Positions 31,801-41,022 are shown, counted from the stretch's first letter. The stretch: DNA of 46,654 nt from a virus (IMGVR_UViG_3300026519_000019:1-46654), one strand, 5' to 3'. Numbers and translations: made by a program. The notes: generated by a model not told the origin, from the letters alone.

Positions 31801-34800
31801 ACCCATTCTGCTGTTTATGGAAAGGGGTTGTATGTTTCAACAAATAAAAAAGAAGCTGCTGAATTTGGTAAGGTTATTGAAATGCAGCGAAATGATTTAC
31901 CATCAAAACCTTTAAGATTCAGAGATGCAATGACATTTCAAAATTGGGAAAGTTACATATATCGTGACGTTCTCAATTTCAGAAGGCGCAGTGAATTTGA
32001 ACAGAAATTCGGAACACCTGATGAGTGGATACCTTTACTCGGTGATTATGATGGGGTTCAAATTGGCGAAGGTAACGGTGCGTTTTTTGTAAAATTCACC
32101 AAACGATTCTCACAACCAACAACCCCACCAACAGCCAAAGAGGGTTCAATTACTGCTGATGATGTAATTGCATTCCTTGACCAGGCCACCACCGGTGATC
32201 GTGACAAAGATGCAGCAATCCGTCGTGCTGTGCATGAGCAGTTCGCACGTGGGTTTGAGAAATACCTGATGGAAGGTAAAGCGCCATCAATCGAGCTGCG
32301 CAACGCCTTTCGCACATTCGCACGCTGGCTGACACGCATCTACCAGTCACTGCGTGGAAAACTTAATGTGAACATGGACGATCAAATGCGCAAAGTATTT
32401 GATCGACTGCTTGCTACTGAAGAACAGATCACAGCAGCAGAAGCACGTGCGCGAGTTGAGCCGATGTTCACTGATGCTGCGATGGCGGGCATGACTGAAG
32501 AAGAGTTCGTCAATTACCAGAAGCGGCAAGAGAAAGTGAAGGATGTGCAGGCTGAAACGCTGCGCGACAAAATTATCAAACAGCTCACCCGGCAAACTGA
32601 GAAATGGTGGAAAGAAGAGAAGCAGGATATCATCGATGAGGAAATCGAAACGCTGAAAAAAGAGCGTGTCTATGCTGCGCGTGAGAGGTTGAAAGCCGGT
32701 GATTTGAAACTCGACCACGCCACCGTGAAAGAAATGGTCGGGGAAAAGAAGACAAACAAGATTGGCCGAACTTCGATCATTGTACCACCTAAACTCATCG
32801 GCATGACTGCCAAGGGTCAGCAGGGTATGCACCCGGATGAAGCTGCTGTGTTCCTTGGGTACGAATCCGGGTCAGAGATGCTGAAGGATTTGATAGAGGC
32901 CGCGCCCATCGGCGACCGTGCTGAGGCCAATGCTGAGGCTCGCATGATAGAGCGCCACGGTGACATTCTCACTGATGGTACTATTGAGCGTGAGGCCGAT
33001 GAGGCTGTGCAGAATGAGGAACGCGGAAAGCTGATTCTGAGTGAACTCAAAACACTGGCAAAAGGCACTACCGTGCCGACCATTGACCGTGCCACTATCA
33101 AAACCCTTGCTGAGACAAACATTGGCAAGTTGTCATTCCGTGAGATTCACCCAAACAAGTATCGTCGTGCAGAGATCCGTGCAGCACAGGAGGCTGCTCG
33201 CATGCTAGCAGAGGGTGACCGCGACGGTGCGGCCGCCGCTAAGCTGCGACAGGTGATGAACTACTACCTGGGTATGGAGGCGACGAACGCGAAAAACGAA
33301 ACGATGAAAATCGTTGATCGAATGTCACGGTATGGAAAGAAGAAGATACGTGAAGCAATAATCCGCGCAGAAAATGGTTATTGGGATCAGATCAGTAAAA
33401 TTCTCAGTCGCTTTGAGTTCAGAAAATCAGCCACGTTGAAGGAAGTTGAGAGCATCAACACGTGGATGAAGGACCACATAGAATCAGACGGTGACGGCTT
33501 GGTACTATCTGATGCAGTCCTCGATGAGTCCTATGTCACCCACTGGAAAGACGTGCCGTTTTCCGATCTCCAGGGCATCAATGACTCGGTGAAAAATATC
33601 GAGCATGTCGCCCGATATGCCAACAAGATCAAACTGCAACAGGAAGAAATCGATTTCAAAAAACTGAAACAGCGTTGGGTTGACCACATTAACGAGCAAG
33701 ACCAGCGGTTTGCCACAAAAGGGAGCCGCAGTCGAATCGATGATTCGCGCGAAGCAACTGCAATGGAGAATGTACGCAAGTGGGCATCACAGCTCACCAA
33801 GGTGCCGTTCTTGGCTTCGTGGCTTGACGGCGGCGAACGCACAGGGTTGAGTCAAGATATCCTGGTACAGCAGCTAACAGACGCTCTTGATGCCAAGATT
33901 AAGATGGTCGATGAGATTGCTACGCCGGTGATGAAGCTGATTTCAAACCGTAGCAAAGCCGATCAGAAGCGCCATAACACTAAAATCTGGATACCTGAGA
34001 TCAATGATTATTTAATGGGTCACCAGATACTCGCAGTGGCACTGAACACAGGTAACCAAAGTAACCTGAAAAAGTTGTTACTTGGTGAGGGTTGGGCTGA
34101 TCCTGCTATTGAAGCCGAAATCAATTTTAACAATTCAAAGCTGCAAGCTGTACTTGCTCACATGAACAAAAATGACTGGCAATTGGTGCAGAGTATTTGG
34201 GATCAAATGGAGTTGCTTTACCCGCAGCTTGCGGAAGTTCATCGCCGTACTACGGGGTTGACTCCGCCAAAAGTGATACCAACACCTGTTGTCACAAAAT
34301 ACGGCACGTTTAAAGGCGGGTATTACCCAGTTAAATACTCACCGAAACGCAGTCACAAGGCTGAGAAAAACGCGGAGAAGCGTGACGCTGAGACTGAATC
34401 AATGTTTAACAACACCGCGAGCATACAGTCATCGGTGAACGCTGGGGCAACCAATGAGCGCACAGGGTTCTATGATCGAATTCATTTGAGTCTTGAGGTA
34501 GTACCAGACCACTTCAACGAGGTCATCCACTACATCACTCACCATGATGCAGTTCGGCAGATTAACCGGTTGATTCAATCACCTGAAATCGCAGACGCGA
34601 TCACTGGTGTACTCGGTGAAGAAGAGTTCAAGCAGCTTAAGCCATGGTTGAATGATGTCGCAAAAGATGGTCGCCAACAGCCCACGAAAACGTATATCGA
34701 TGAAGCGTTCGGCAGGTTGCGTTTCGGCACCACCCTTGGTGTGATGGGCTTCAAGGCGTCCACAGGCATCATGCAGTTGTTTGGTCTGCTGACCACAGCA

Positions 34801-35778
34801 GCAGAACTTGGCGCAGGCCCGACTATGCAGGGTATTTTCACCACTGTAGGTCGCAGTTGGTACATAAAAGCTGTGCGTAATCTGCTGGGTAGTCGTGACG
34901 ACATGCAGACTGGTTGGGAGTTTGCCACTGAGCGATCGAAGGTGATGAGTCATCGCGCGTTGACAATGGATCGTGAAATCAAAAATGCCATGGATAGGCT
35001 GCGCGGAAAAACAGGGCTGATGGCTGCTGTTCAAGAAGCGTCGATGAAACACATCGCGCTGATTCAGACTTACATGGTTGACCTCCCGACGTGGCATGCA
35101 GCGTATAACAAGGAGATCAGTGAGTCAGGTGACGAAGCCAGGGCAATCAAGCGTGCCGATTGGTCTGTTGAGAACCTACAAGGCTCGGGTGCGACTAAAG
35201 ACATGGCAACGATTCTTAGAAACCAAAGCAAGATCCACACCACGTTTACCATGTTCATGACGTTTTTCAGCTCGTTGGGGAATCTTAGCCGTGACCTGGT
35301 GAAGGGTAAGCGTACTGGAATATACTCGACTACGGCGGTAGCCGCGAAGCTGATGTTCCTGTTCACTCTCCCGGTATTCTTTGAAATGCTGATGCGCGGT
35401 GATTTCGATGAGCCAGAAGACGACGACGAGCGCCTGAGTAAGTTTGCTACAGCAGTAGCGCTTTATCCGTTGACATCAGTGCCTTTCGTACGCGATGTTG
35501 CCAGTGGTTTGATTGGTGATTATGGGTACAACAGCTCGCCGGTTGCGTCGTTGCTTGAGAAGGGTATACAGGGTACCAAGCAGATCGGTGAGAGAGCGTT
35601 CACCGATGAAGAAATAACAAAATCGGCAATAAAGAACACCAGCAAAGTTGTGGCAGCGGCAGCGGGCATTCCCGGCGTCAATCAGGCGTGGGCCACCGGG
35701 GAGCACCTGTATGATGTTATTGAGGAAGGTGAGGACCTGACTGCACGCGAGTTACTTTTTGGTCCTGATCGCAAGTAA
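28858..35778 (+). CDS. Giant polyvalent ejection protein with peptidase- and ART-like domains
   Basis: At 2306 residues this is far longer than T7 gp16 (about 1318), whose place it takes. The N-terminal 90 residues (VNPDNHAKVLDLSRKTGIP) and hydrophobic stretches at about 180-220 and 270-300 fit an ejected, membrane-crossing protein. Residues about 700-845 look like an ADP-ribosyltransferase (ART) fold: R769 (YRAV), T784-S785 (WVTTS) and E822/E823. A zincin motif HEFAH lies at 890-894, with FARGFEKYL near 1129-1137 as a likely third-ligand region. Between them lies a second ART-like segment (R974 in LYRG, S994-T995 in YVST). A long helical region follows and a hydrophobic C-terminal part lies at about 2160-2185. 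Both ART-like regions are AT-richer than their surroundings. Confidence 0.85.
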   Translation: MPFDPSKVDLSSISEVATGEEVDSSFNTQDDNLEFTMGEAAKVNPDNHAKVLDLSRKTGIPSFAVEADIDSVKQIVNKNEFDFSSLRDKSPVTAGYLTNIDNAIVAQDDVDIMQSIEDTLTAAGKYLSDIGSGFEKGQLTVESSDIGLSRMYSALGVGEAVTDDQINRLKEIETLTNKDNEVYGFLSGAPIAAAEQLPIMYEILSTGLGYSVAGAGVGYVAGKLPGATAGARIAGRVGVAKAAFDLEAGLAFNEFSALKDEKDNLMNPKIAAGAAVLVGSINAGLEFISLMALGRTVTPVMRAVIKSKIKKSLATETGRQMIGRLLKNYGISVGTEAVTEGAQEFTNVIGTELAKYIDKDSFTEQDLSSAMDRIFSIETAERVGGAAKVGAQASLIFAGAGTAASVIVETRQRDKLSTDEQLRIDSLNADAENSKLRERDKESFKQFVSEADGDNDTQVFIDGAQVSLYLQDKTSEDIQADPALKLLSEKAAEAAALGNDVQVPVSDFAGEIAGTEHYAQLRDAMTLSGESVSPFRQEQAKKETESYIKSLMNEAKQNASEYVEAQEIYDTVREQLVDSGQVSAANASIMAQVVPAWATAQAQRSGKTVRQVYQDAGLIIEGPQTGEAARIAVEQVLEQNIVDSKQVRKLQEELAQIESEFEVLRKPGAYDDKKWESISDRAALVRAELIKLTGDPYGKQKNKKTSKPSDDILNAKYDSPSKVPEEVMSWLIKNNQILTSDATDAVRWSRIYDTLNDERYPPGEVTIYRAVIGDGIRPGDWVTTSREYAEDHNDRYLEGKGNIIEDVVNGPDLLVSPTGNLEEAIFAPREFSGVISHGEPVEFKLKDLTPLLERDLLAQSPAKSKARGYYDPANSVIRLTEAADLSTFLHEFAHFMYEMELKGNTDLVKSINNWFKRNAEDIAKEANGYLGDEFDVLKQSDVKKFTDQQKKKIINTERFLDIGLKIGGKTKLYRGISDTTGTHSAVYGKGLYVSTNKKEAAEFGKVIEMQRNDLPSKPLRFRDAMTFQNWESYIYRDVLNFRRRSEFEQKFGTPDEWIPLLGDYDGVQIGEGNGAFFVKFTKRFSQPTTPPTAKEGSITADDVIAFLDQATTGDRDKDAAIRRAVHEQFARGFEKYLMEGKAPSIELRNAFRTFARWLTRIYQSLRGKLNVNMDDQMRKVFDRLLATEEQITAAEARARVEPMFTDAAMAGMTEEEFVNYQKRQEKVKDVQAETLRDKIIKQLTRQTEKWWKEEKQDIIDEEIETLKKERVYAARERLKAGDLKLDHATVKEMVGEKKTNKIGRTSIIVPPKLIGMTAKGQQGMHPDEAAVFLGYESGSEMLKDLIEAAPIGDRAEANAEARMIERHGDILTDGTIEREADEAVQNEERGKLILSELKTLAKGTTVPTIDRATIKTLAETNIGKLSFREIHPNKYRRAEIRAAQEAARMLAEGDRDGAAAAKLRQVMNYYLGMEATNAKNETMKIVDRMSRYGKKKIREAIIRAENGYWDQISKILSRFEFRKSATLKEVESINTWMKDHIESDGDGLVLSDAVLDESYVTHWKDVPFSDLQGINDSVKNIEHVARYANKIKLQQEEIDFKKLKQRWVDHINEQDQRFATKGSRSRIDDSREATAMENVRKWASQLTKVPFLASWLDGGERTGLSQDILVQQLTDALDAKIKMVDEIATPVMKLISNRSKADQKRHNTKIWIPEINDYLMGHQILAVALNTGNQSNLKKLLLGEGWADPAIEAEINFNNSKLQAVLAHMNKNDWQLVQSIWDQMELLYPQLAEVHRRTTGLTPPKVIPTPVVTKYGTFKGGYYPVKYSPKRSHKAEKNAEKRDAETESMFNNTASIQSSVNAGATNERTGFYDRIHLSLEVVPDHFNEVIHYITHHDAVRQINRLIQSPEIADAITGVLGEEEFKQLKPWLNDVAKDGRQQPTKTYIDEAFGRLRFGTTLGVMGFKASTGIMQLFGLLTTAAELGAGPTMQGIFTTVGRSWYIKAVRNLLGSRDDMQTGWEFATERSKVMSHRALTMDREIKNAMDRLRGKTGLMAAVQEASMKHIALIQTYMVDLPTWHAAYNKEISESGDEARAIKRADWSVENLQGSGATKDMATILRNQSKIHTTFTMFMTFFSSLGNLSRDLVKGKRTGIYSTTAVAAKLMFLFTLPVFFEMLMRGDFDEPEDDDERLSKFATAVALYPLTSVPFVRDVASGLIGDYGYNSSPVASLLEKGIQGTKQIGERAFTDEEITKSAIKNTSKVVAAAAGIPGVNQAWATGEHLYDVIEEGEDLTARELLFGPDRK

Positions 35779-35815
35779 ATGCTAAACTCACATTAACAGA
35801 AGCAGAGGCCATACA

Positions 35816-38317
35816 ATGACCGTTACCACCCTTAATATCACGTCGGGACCATACACCGGCAACGGTGCATCGAACGAGTATTCGTACACGTTCAGGGTCA
35901 AGGATAAAACACAGCTCTCAGTATATGAAACAGACACTAACGGTGTGCAGACACTACTCACTGTCGATACAGATTACACGGTGAACAGTGTCGGGTCTGA
36001 TACAGGCGGGACAATCACCAGGCTCGCAGGCAATCTCCCGTCGGGTTACACGTGGTACATCAGATCAAACTACATCGAGAACCAACTGACTGAGTTTGCA
36101 TCACAGGGTGGGTTTTTCCCCGAGGTGCATGAGAATCAGATGGATCACCTCACTTTTCTGATTCAGCAATTACGTGACACGCTCGGTCGCCAGATCGCAT
36201 TGTCAGATACCATTGACATTGATGGGGTGTTGACCATTGCAAAAGACGCCGCTGCAAGAGCGGGTTTGTTCTTGGCGTTTGACTCTAATGGCGATATTAC
36301 ACTGACAACGGGGACAGGGACAGACGCCGGGTTACGCACCGAACTGGTGAACGGAGTGTTTGCTCTGCGTGATTGGTACACGGAGACTGCGGCGTCTTAT
36401 GCATCTGCTACAACCTTTACTGTTTCAGATACTACTAATTTTCATGTAGGACGGAGGGTAAAAACTTCGGAAGGCGCCTATGGCGTCATTACTGGTGTGT
36501 CGGGTACGACCATCACTGTGGAACTCTCCAGTGGTGCTTTGACTGCGGCTCTTGCTTCGGTACAACTTGGCCCGGCAGCGGATTCAACCAGTGCGGCGGT
36601 GCAATACTATCCACTGAAAAGTGGAGAGATTGGAGTTGTTAATTATCAGTATGAGTATGGAGATGTTAGCAGGTACGGCGCTGTAGGTGACGGGATAACT
36701 GATGACGCTGCTGCAATACAAAATTTCATAGACTCTTCAAGAAATTTAAACTTACGAACAGTGTATATTAAGAGACCTAGTTCGGCTTACGCAGTTTCTA
36801 AGTCTATTTTAATTCCTATAGATTTGTCTATTGTATGTGATCCTACTACTAAGTTTATCCCCATAGCCGGTGGTACATACACTGGGGGGTTCATTTTTCT
36901 TGTTAATTCAACTGATGCTGTCGGTTGGGTAGAACAATACCCAAATTTACCTAGAGGTGAGATTAGGAACATTCAAGTAGACAATAGTGCTACATTACTG
37001 AGTGGCATAAGAGTTTTATTCTTAGGTTCGGCTCACAGGGTAGTTGGCATAAGAGGCACTAGAGTTGCACAAATTATTAGAACAACTGATAACTACTTAG
37101 ACCAATTGACTATAGACGGGGTTCACGCCCAGCAAGTAAACTCATTGGAATATCAAGTAGATATTCGAGGCCTTGGGGATGGGCTGACAATAAATAATGT
37201 ACATGTAACTCCTGTGACGGCTACAGACAAGCCCAAATCAACTTACATTGGTGGATGTCTTGGAGGAAAACTTTCCAGAACAATTGGCGGAGAAATAAAA
37301 GTAGTTAATTCTCGCGCTGTTACGCTGGAAAATTTACATATGGAATTTGGTGAGGTTTATATTGTAGATAGCTCTATAACAATAAAAGAAAGCTTTATCT
37401 GGGCAGGAGACTCGCCCAGAGTTAATATATCAAGTGCAAATCAGAGTGGGCATGTAGTTACATTAGAAGGGTGCAAGTTTATTTATAACTTAAATAAAGC
37501 TAGTGCGGCTTACACTGATACAGATGTAAAAATTCATCCCGATACCCACCTGATTGTGAAAGGCTGTGCCAAACATGTTAGCACAACAACAGCTATTAGT
37601 GTGGGACAATCACATGGCATTTTGGTAGAAGATTCTACTGGTATTGGCCTAAGTAGATGGAATGACTATTCACATATGCTATCTTCTGATGGAGTAATAG
37701 AGCAAGGAGAAAGAGTATCTGTCAACAAAAGCCTGGTTATTGGCACAGGCGCCGTAAGCACTATGGGCAGTCTTTTTAGTTCTTCTTACGTTACTTGGAA
37801 AATTGCTTCTGGTACTTATTTTTACCAAATACAATTTTTATATGATAGAACTAGATTAGTAGGCCAGGGCAACAGTAACCCAGAGCAATCTATTACTCTC
37901 TCTAATGGGGGAAATGGAGTTCTGTTACCTGTAACCCCCAGTAGTACTAGAACAAGAAGTGCTATTGTACGAATATACAGAGGCACAGCGTCAAATAGTT
38001 ATGATTCTTATGTGGATCTGCCTGTGTTGGCGGCTATGCATTATTATGATGACGGAGACAACTGTAATGGATTCTTATGGAAAAGCCGCACCGCAGGCCC
38101 AGTGGACTCTTTGACACAAGGAGTTGAGTATATTGAGGTTAATGGGGAAAACGTTCTTCTATTATCTTCTGCCGTGCCAGCAGGAACATTAGGAACTTTT
38201 ATTGTGGGGGACGAAGTGAAATATAAAACTCCATCACCAGGCGGCTACGCTAAAGCCATATGTACAGTCTCAGGAGCGCCTGGTACTTGGAAAGATTATG
38301 GAGCGATAACAGTATGA
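35816..38317 (+). CDS. Tailspike with T7 fibre-type anchor and beta-helix
   Basis: This 833-residue protein has an N-terminal T7 gp17-type anchor (about 1-135): YTGNGASNEYSYTFRVKDKT, FASQGGFFPEVHENQMDHLT and LIQQLRDTLGRQ. After a linker, the motif YGAVGDGITDDAAAIQNFI (about 283-301) opens a pectate-lyase-like right-handed beta-helix, typical of capsule-degrading spikes. The C-terminus is beta-rich. The anchor should attach to the module 2 tail. From about 36400-36640 onward the DNA becomes AT-rich and arginine codons shift to AGA/AGG, in the style of module 1. The receptor-binding part was therefore probably exchanged. The enzyme substrate cannot be predicted. Confidence 0.88.
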   Translation: MTVTTLNITSGPYTGNGASNEYSYTFRVKDKTQLSVYETDTNGVQTLLTVDTDYTVNSVGSDTGGTITRLAGNLPSGYTWYIRSNYIENQLTEFASQGGFFPEVHENQMDHLTFLIQQLRDTLGRQIALSDTIDIDGVLTIAKDAAARAGLFLAFDSNGDITLTTGTGTDAGLRTELVNGVFALRDWYTETAASYASATTFTVSDTTNFHVGRRVKTSEGAYGVITGVSGTTITVELSSGALTAALASVQLGPAADSTSAAVQYYPLKSGEIGVVNYQYEYGDVSRYGAVGDGITDDAAAIQNFIDSSRNLNLRTVYIKRPSSAYAVSKSILIPIDLSIVCDPTTKFIPIAGGTYTGGFIFLVNSTDAVGWVEQYPNLPRGEIRNIQVDNSATLLSGIRVLFLGSAHRVVGIRGTRVAQIIRTTDNYLDQLTIDGVHAQQVNSLEYQVDIRGLGDGLTINNVHVTPVTATDKPKSTYIGGCLGGKLSRTIGGEIKVVNSRAVTLENLHMEFGEVYIVDSSITIKESFIWAGDSPRVNISSANQSGHVVTLEGCKFIYNLNKASAAYTDTDVKIHPDTHLIVKGCAKHVSTTTAISVGQSHGILVEDSTGIGLSRWNDYSHMLSSDGVIEQGERVSVNKSLVIGTGAVSTMGSLFSSSYVTWKIASGTYFYQIQFLYDRTRLVGQGNSNPEQSITLSNGGNGVLLPVTPSSTRTRSAIVRIYRGTASNSYDSYVDLPVLAAMHYYDDGDNCNGFLWKSRTAGPVDSLTQGVEYIEVNGENVLLLSSAVPAGTLGTFIVGDEVKYKTPSPGGYAKAICTVSGAPGTWKDYGAITV

Positions 38318-38724
38318 TGAAAGCCCTAATCAAAACAGGTCTTCCTCTGCGGGAAAGCGACAAGTGGGGTCAGGGGTACTTCGGTGCCCCGCGAGGTTCC
38401 CGCACTCACCGTGGAATCGATTACCAGTGCCCAGCTGGGGCTGCTGTCCTTGCCCCAGTGGCCGGGATGGTTACAAAGCTTGGGTATCCTTACGGTGATG
38501 ATCTGTCGTTTCGTTATGTGCAGATTACCGATAGTACGGGCATCCACCACCGGGTATTTTATGTTGAGCCTCAAATCTGGGTTGGCCAGGTGGTCAAAGC
38601 TGATGCCCCGATTGGGATGGCCCAGGATCTTGAGCGTCGCTACCCTGGCATCACCCCGCACATTCACTACGAGATCAAAAAAGACGGTGAATTTATCAAC
38701 CCTGAAACTGAGGGTAGTGTATGA
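38314..38724 (+). CDS. M23-family peptidase (endolysin)
   Basis: This 136-residue protein has the M23/LytM metallopeptidase signature: H32 and D36 in THRGIDYQ and H116/H118 in PHIHYE, separated by the GAAVLAPVAGMV strand pair. It would cut peptide cross-links in peptidoglycan. It lacks a signal peptide, so it would depend on the holin-like gene that follows. I start it at the ATG at 38314, which overlaps the tailspike stop (ATGA). The longer reading from 38260 lies inside the tailspike gene. It is the first gene of the lysis cassette. Confidence 0.88.
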   Translation: MMKALIKTGLPLRESDKWGQGYFGAPRGSRTHRGIDYQCPAGAAVLAPVAGMVTKLGYPYGDDLSFRYVQITDSTGIHHRVFYVEPQIWVGQVVKADAPIGMAQDLERRYPGITPHIHYEIKKDGEFINPETEGSV

Positions 38725-39281
38725 ACTTTTCGGATATTTTTAATGCGATTAAAGGGCCTTTAGCTTCTGTAGCTGCTTCTTTAATCCCTGGAGGCCCCTT
38801 GATTCTTGGGGCAGTTAACGCATTATTACCAGAAGATAAAAAACTACCACCAAGTGCTACAGGTAGCCAGATAGTTGATGCTGTTGAAAGCCTTCCTCCC
38901 GAGGCCCGAGCATCGCTTATGGAGAAGCGCATTGATTTGCAAATTGCCCAAGAAGAAGGGTGGACTGATAGATATAAAGCCATGACAGCTGCGGATAAAC
39001 AAAGCACACGCCCCAAAATTGCACTCATGATGGCTCAAGTTACGTGCTTTGTCATTCTCATATTCACAGTTGCCATTTCGGTCCAAATCTTTACAACTGG
39101 AATAGAGTCCCTTGCATCAGCCTCAGGCGCTTGGACAGTGTTTGCGACCCTTCTCGGAATCCCCTCTGCCGTGCTCGCAAAATATTTCGGCGAGTTGAGA
39201 AAAGAACATTCTCAACGCCTCGGTGTTAAAGATCAAGGAATGAACGCCTTGTTAAAAAGCATCATTGGAAAAGTATCATGA
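38721..39281 (+). CDS. Holin-like membrane protein
   Basis: This 186-residue protein resembles three-transmembrane holins of the gene-transfer-agent type. The N-terminus is hydrophobic (GPLASVAASLIPGGPLILGAVNALL). A soluble helix reads DLQIAQEEGWTDRYKAMTAADKQSTRP. Two further spans follow (IALMMAQVTCFVILIFTVAISV and a second in WTVFATLLGIPSAVLAKYF). The RYKAMTAADKQS-x-RP segment before the second span is characteristic of this group. It would open the inner membrane to release the endolysin. It overlaps the M23 gene and the next gene by 4 nt each. Confidence 0.82.
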   Translation: MNFSDIFNAIKGPLASVAASLIPGGPLILGAVNALLPEDKKLPPSATGSQIVDAVESLPPEARASLMEKRIDLQIAQEEGWTDRYKAMTAADKQSTRPKIALMMAQVTCFVILIFTVAISVQIFTTGIESLASASGAWTVFATLLGIPSAVLAKYFGELRKEHSQRLGVKDQGMNALLKSIIGKVS

Positions 39282-39529
39282 CGGAAAAAGAGGTTGTCAA
39301 ACAGGCTATTCGTGAAGTCCTTGAGGAACGGAACAACCTCGACGCAGTGACCCATGCAGAGCATCACAGATTCATAGGTGTCCTCGTCAAAGAACACCAG
39401 GTCTCAAATGCTCGAAAAGAGAAAATAAAAACTCAGATCATGGGTTGGAGTATAATTTCAATCACTACGGCATTCGTAGGTGCTCTTGGGTATGCCGTAA
39501 TTAAATGGATCGAGCAAATAAAGGGCTAG
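39278..39529 (+). CDS. Small lysis-cassette membrane protein
   Basis: This 83-residue protein has a charged N-terminal helix (EKEVVKQAIREVLEERNNLDA), a His-rich stretch (HAEHHRFIGVLVKEHQ) and one C-terminal membrane span (WSIISITTAFVGALGYAVIKW). It overlaps the holin-like gene by 4 nt. Its place suggests a pinholin, antiholin or spanin-like partner. It lacks a lipoprotein signal, so an o-spanin is unlikely. Its stop overlaps by 4 nt the stop of the convergent helicase gene; no terminator is visible between them. Confidence 0.7.
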   Translation: MTEKEVVKQAIREVLEERNNLDAVTHAEHHRFIGVLVKEHQVSNARKEKIKTQIMGWSIISITTAFVGALGYAVIKWIEQIKG

Positions 39530-41022
39530 AAGAAATTTACGCTGAGGTCATTCGTTGTGATGCCGTGTCGGTATCGCTGTAACGCTGCTTTCAGTCCTTC
39601 CTGATCATCAGTCTTTCGCTCAATGGCGTCAGCAACAGCTAAATCAACGGTGTCATTGCATAGTATCCTGATGATCGACACTGGTTTGGTTTGCCCCTGG
39701 CGATCGATTCGCCCGCACATTTGGTCATATAATTCCAATGACCAGTTAATACCGAACCACACGACGATGTGCCCAGTTTCCTGTAGTCCGTCAACCCCGT
39801 GCCCCATTGATGCCGGGTGACCAACCAGCAATTTAATGTCGCCGGAATTCCAACGGTTGATTATCTTCTCTGTGTCTGCTGATTTCGTTTTAGTCAGGTT
39901 GACTGGCCTATACTTTTTGAACCTCTTCACGATGCGGTCAGCATCCGCAGTGAAGGAGTAACTGCACAGCACAGGTGACCCGGCAGCCTCTTCAAGCACT
40001 TCTTCAAGCGCGTTCAGTTTTGCATCATGCACCGCCTCAAATTCAGGTGAGTCACTGCTAAGATATGGAGACCCATTACAGAATTGTAGACACTTATTTG
40101 ATACCGATGATCTGCTGAATACTTCCACTTCATTCCCACTGTCGAGCTGGGTGAACATTTGCTTTTCGATTTCGTCATACGCCTTTCGCGCAGCGATAGG
40201 AAGATCAACCATCATATTTGTGGTTACTGCATCAGGTAGATCGAGGTGTTCACGCGCGTCCATTTTCACGGTTATGTCGCTAATCTTGTGCTCGATCCAT
40301 TGCTTACCTAAATCAGTCGGTGAATATTTCCACCCGTTGTAGTCACTGGTGAAGTAACTATCCTTGTAATGGGTGATGTATTCACCCAAACGAACTCCGC
40401 CATCGACTGCCAAAAACTGTCCGTGTAGATCCAGATAACCATTTGATGCGGGAGTCCCGGTTAACCCTGTCCGGTATTTGAAGTGGGGTATTATTTTTCG
40501 CCAGCCTGTAATTTTGATTTTGTAAGTTTCACCGCGTCCGTCTTTGCGGTCACGATTACCGCCAGCCATGCGCAGCGCTGTGCTGTTTTTTAGTTTCGAC
40601 ACCTCATCATAAACCACCATTTGAAACGGTAACGGTTTCTCCTGGCTGAGGTAGTAATGGTCGAGCTGCTCAGCTAGCCAGTTCATGTTTTCATAGTTGA
40701 TCAGATAGATATCAGCATCGGCAAAGAGCGCACGTGAGCGCTTCTCCCTTGTCCCATGTATCACACTGAATCGTAGATGCTTGGTATGAGTCCACTTTCG
40801 TGATTCTCTCGCCCATACAGCCTGTATCACACGCAATGGGCCAAAGATGAGGGTTTTCTCTACCTGCCCTGCACGCATACGGTCAACGATTGTCGTGAGC
40901 GTGATCGGGGTTTTGCCTAATCCCATTCCAAGCCATAGCATCGAGTCAGGGTGAGTCAACTGATGGACCACACATTCTCGCTGGTAATCGTGGAGCTGCT
41001 GAGGTGTGAGTAGGTCAGTCAT
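39526..41022 (-). CDS. SNF2/DEAD-type helicase
   Basis: This 498-residue superfamily 2 ATPase has motif I GMGLGKT (residues 32-38), motif Ia around FGPLRVIQAVW, and motif II VVYDEVSK (D139, E140). Also present are motif III LTGTPASN (about 203-210) and, near the C-terminus, the motif VI region GRIDRQGQTKPV. This compact SNF2-like form commonly accompanies DUF2815, DUF2800 and VRR-NUC genes in phage replication clusters. It probably remodels DNA or protein-DNA complexes during replication or recombination. The start overlaps the VRR-NUC gene by 4 nt, showing a leftward operon. Confidence 0.92.
   Translation of the reverse strand: MTDLLTPQQLHDYQRECVVHQLTHPDSMLWLGMGLGKTPITLTTIVDRMRAGQVEKTLIFGPLRVIQAVWARESRKWTHTKHLRFSVIHGTREKRSRALFADADIYLINYENMNWLAEQLDHYYLSQEKPLPFQMVVYDEVSKLKNSTALRMAGGNRDRKDGRGETYKIKITGWRKIIPHFKYRTGLTGTPASNGYLDLHGQFLAVDGGVRLGEYITHYKDSYFTSDYNGWKYSPTDLGKQWIEHKISDITVKMDAREHLDLPDAVTTNMMVDLPIAARKAYDEIEKQMFTQLDSGNEVEVFSRSSVSNKCLQFCNGSPYLSSDSPEFEAVHDAKLNALEEVLEEAAGSPVLCSYSFTADADRIVKRFKKYRPVNLTKTKSADTEKIINRWNSGDIKLLVGHPASMGHGVDGLQETGHIVVWFGINWSLELYDQMCGRIDRQGQTKPVSIIRILCNDTVDLAVADAIERKTDDQEGLKAALQRYRHGITTNDLSVNFF

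Noticed and set aside
34579-35097. Long leftward ORF inside the giant ejection gene
   Set aside because: Antisense to a continuous, well-supported 6.9-kb gene; no SD or family features.
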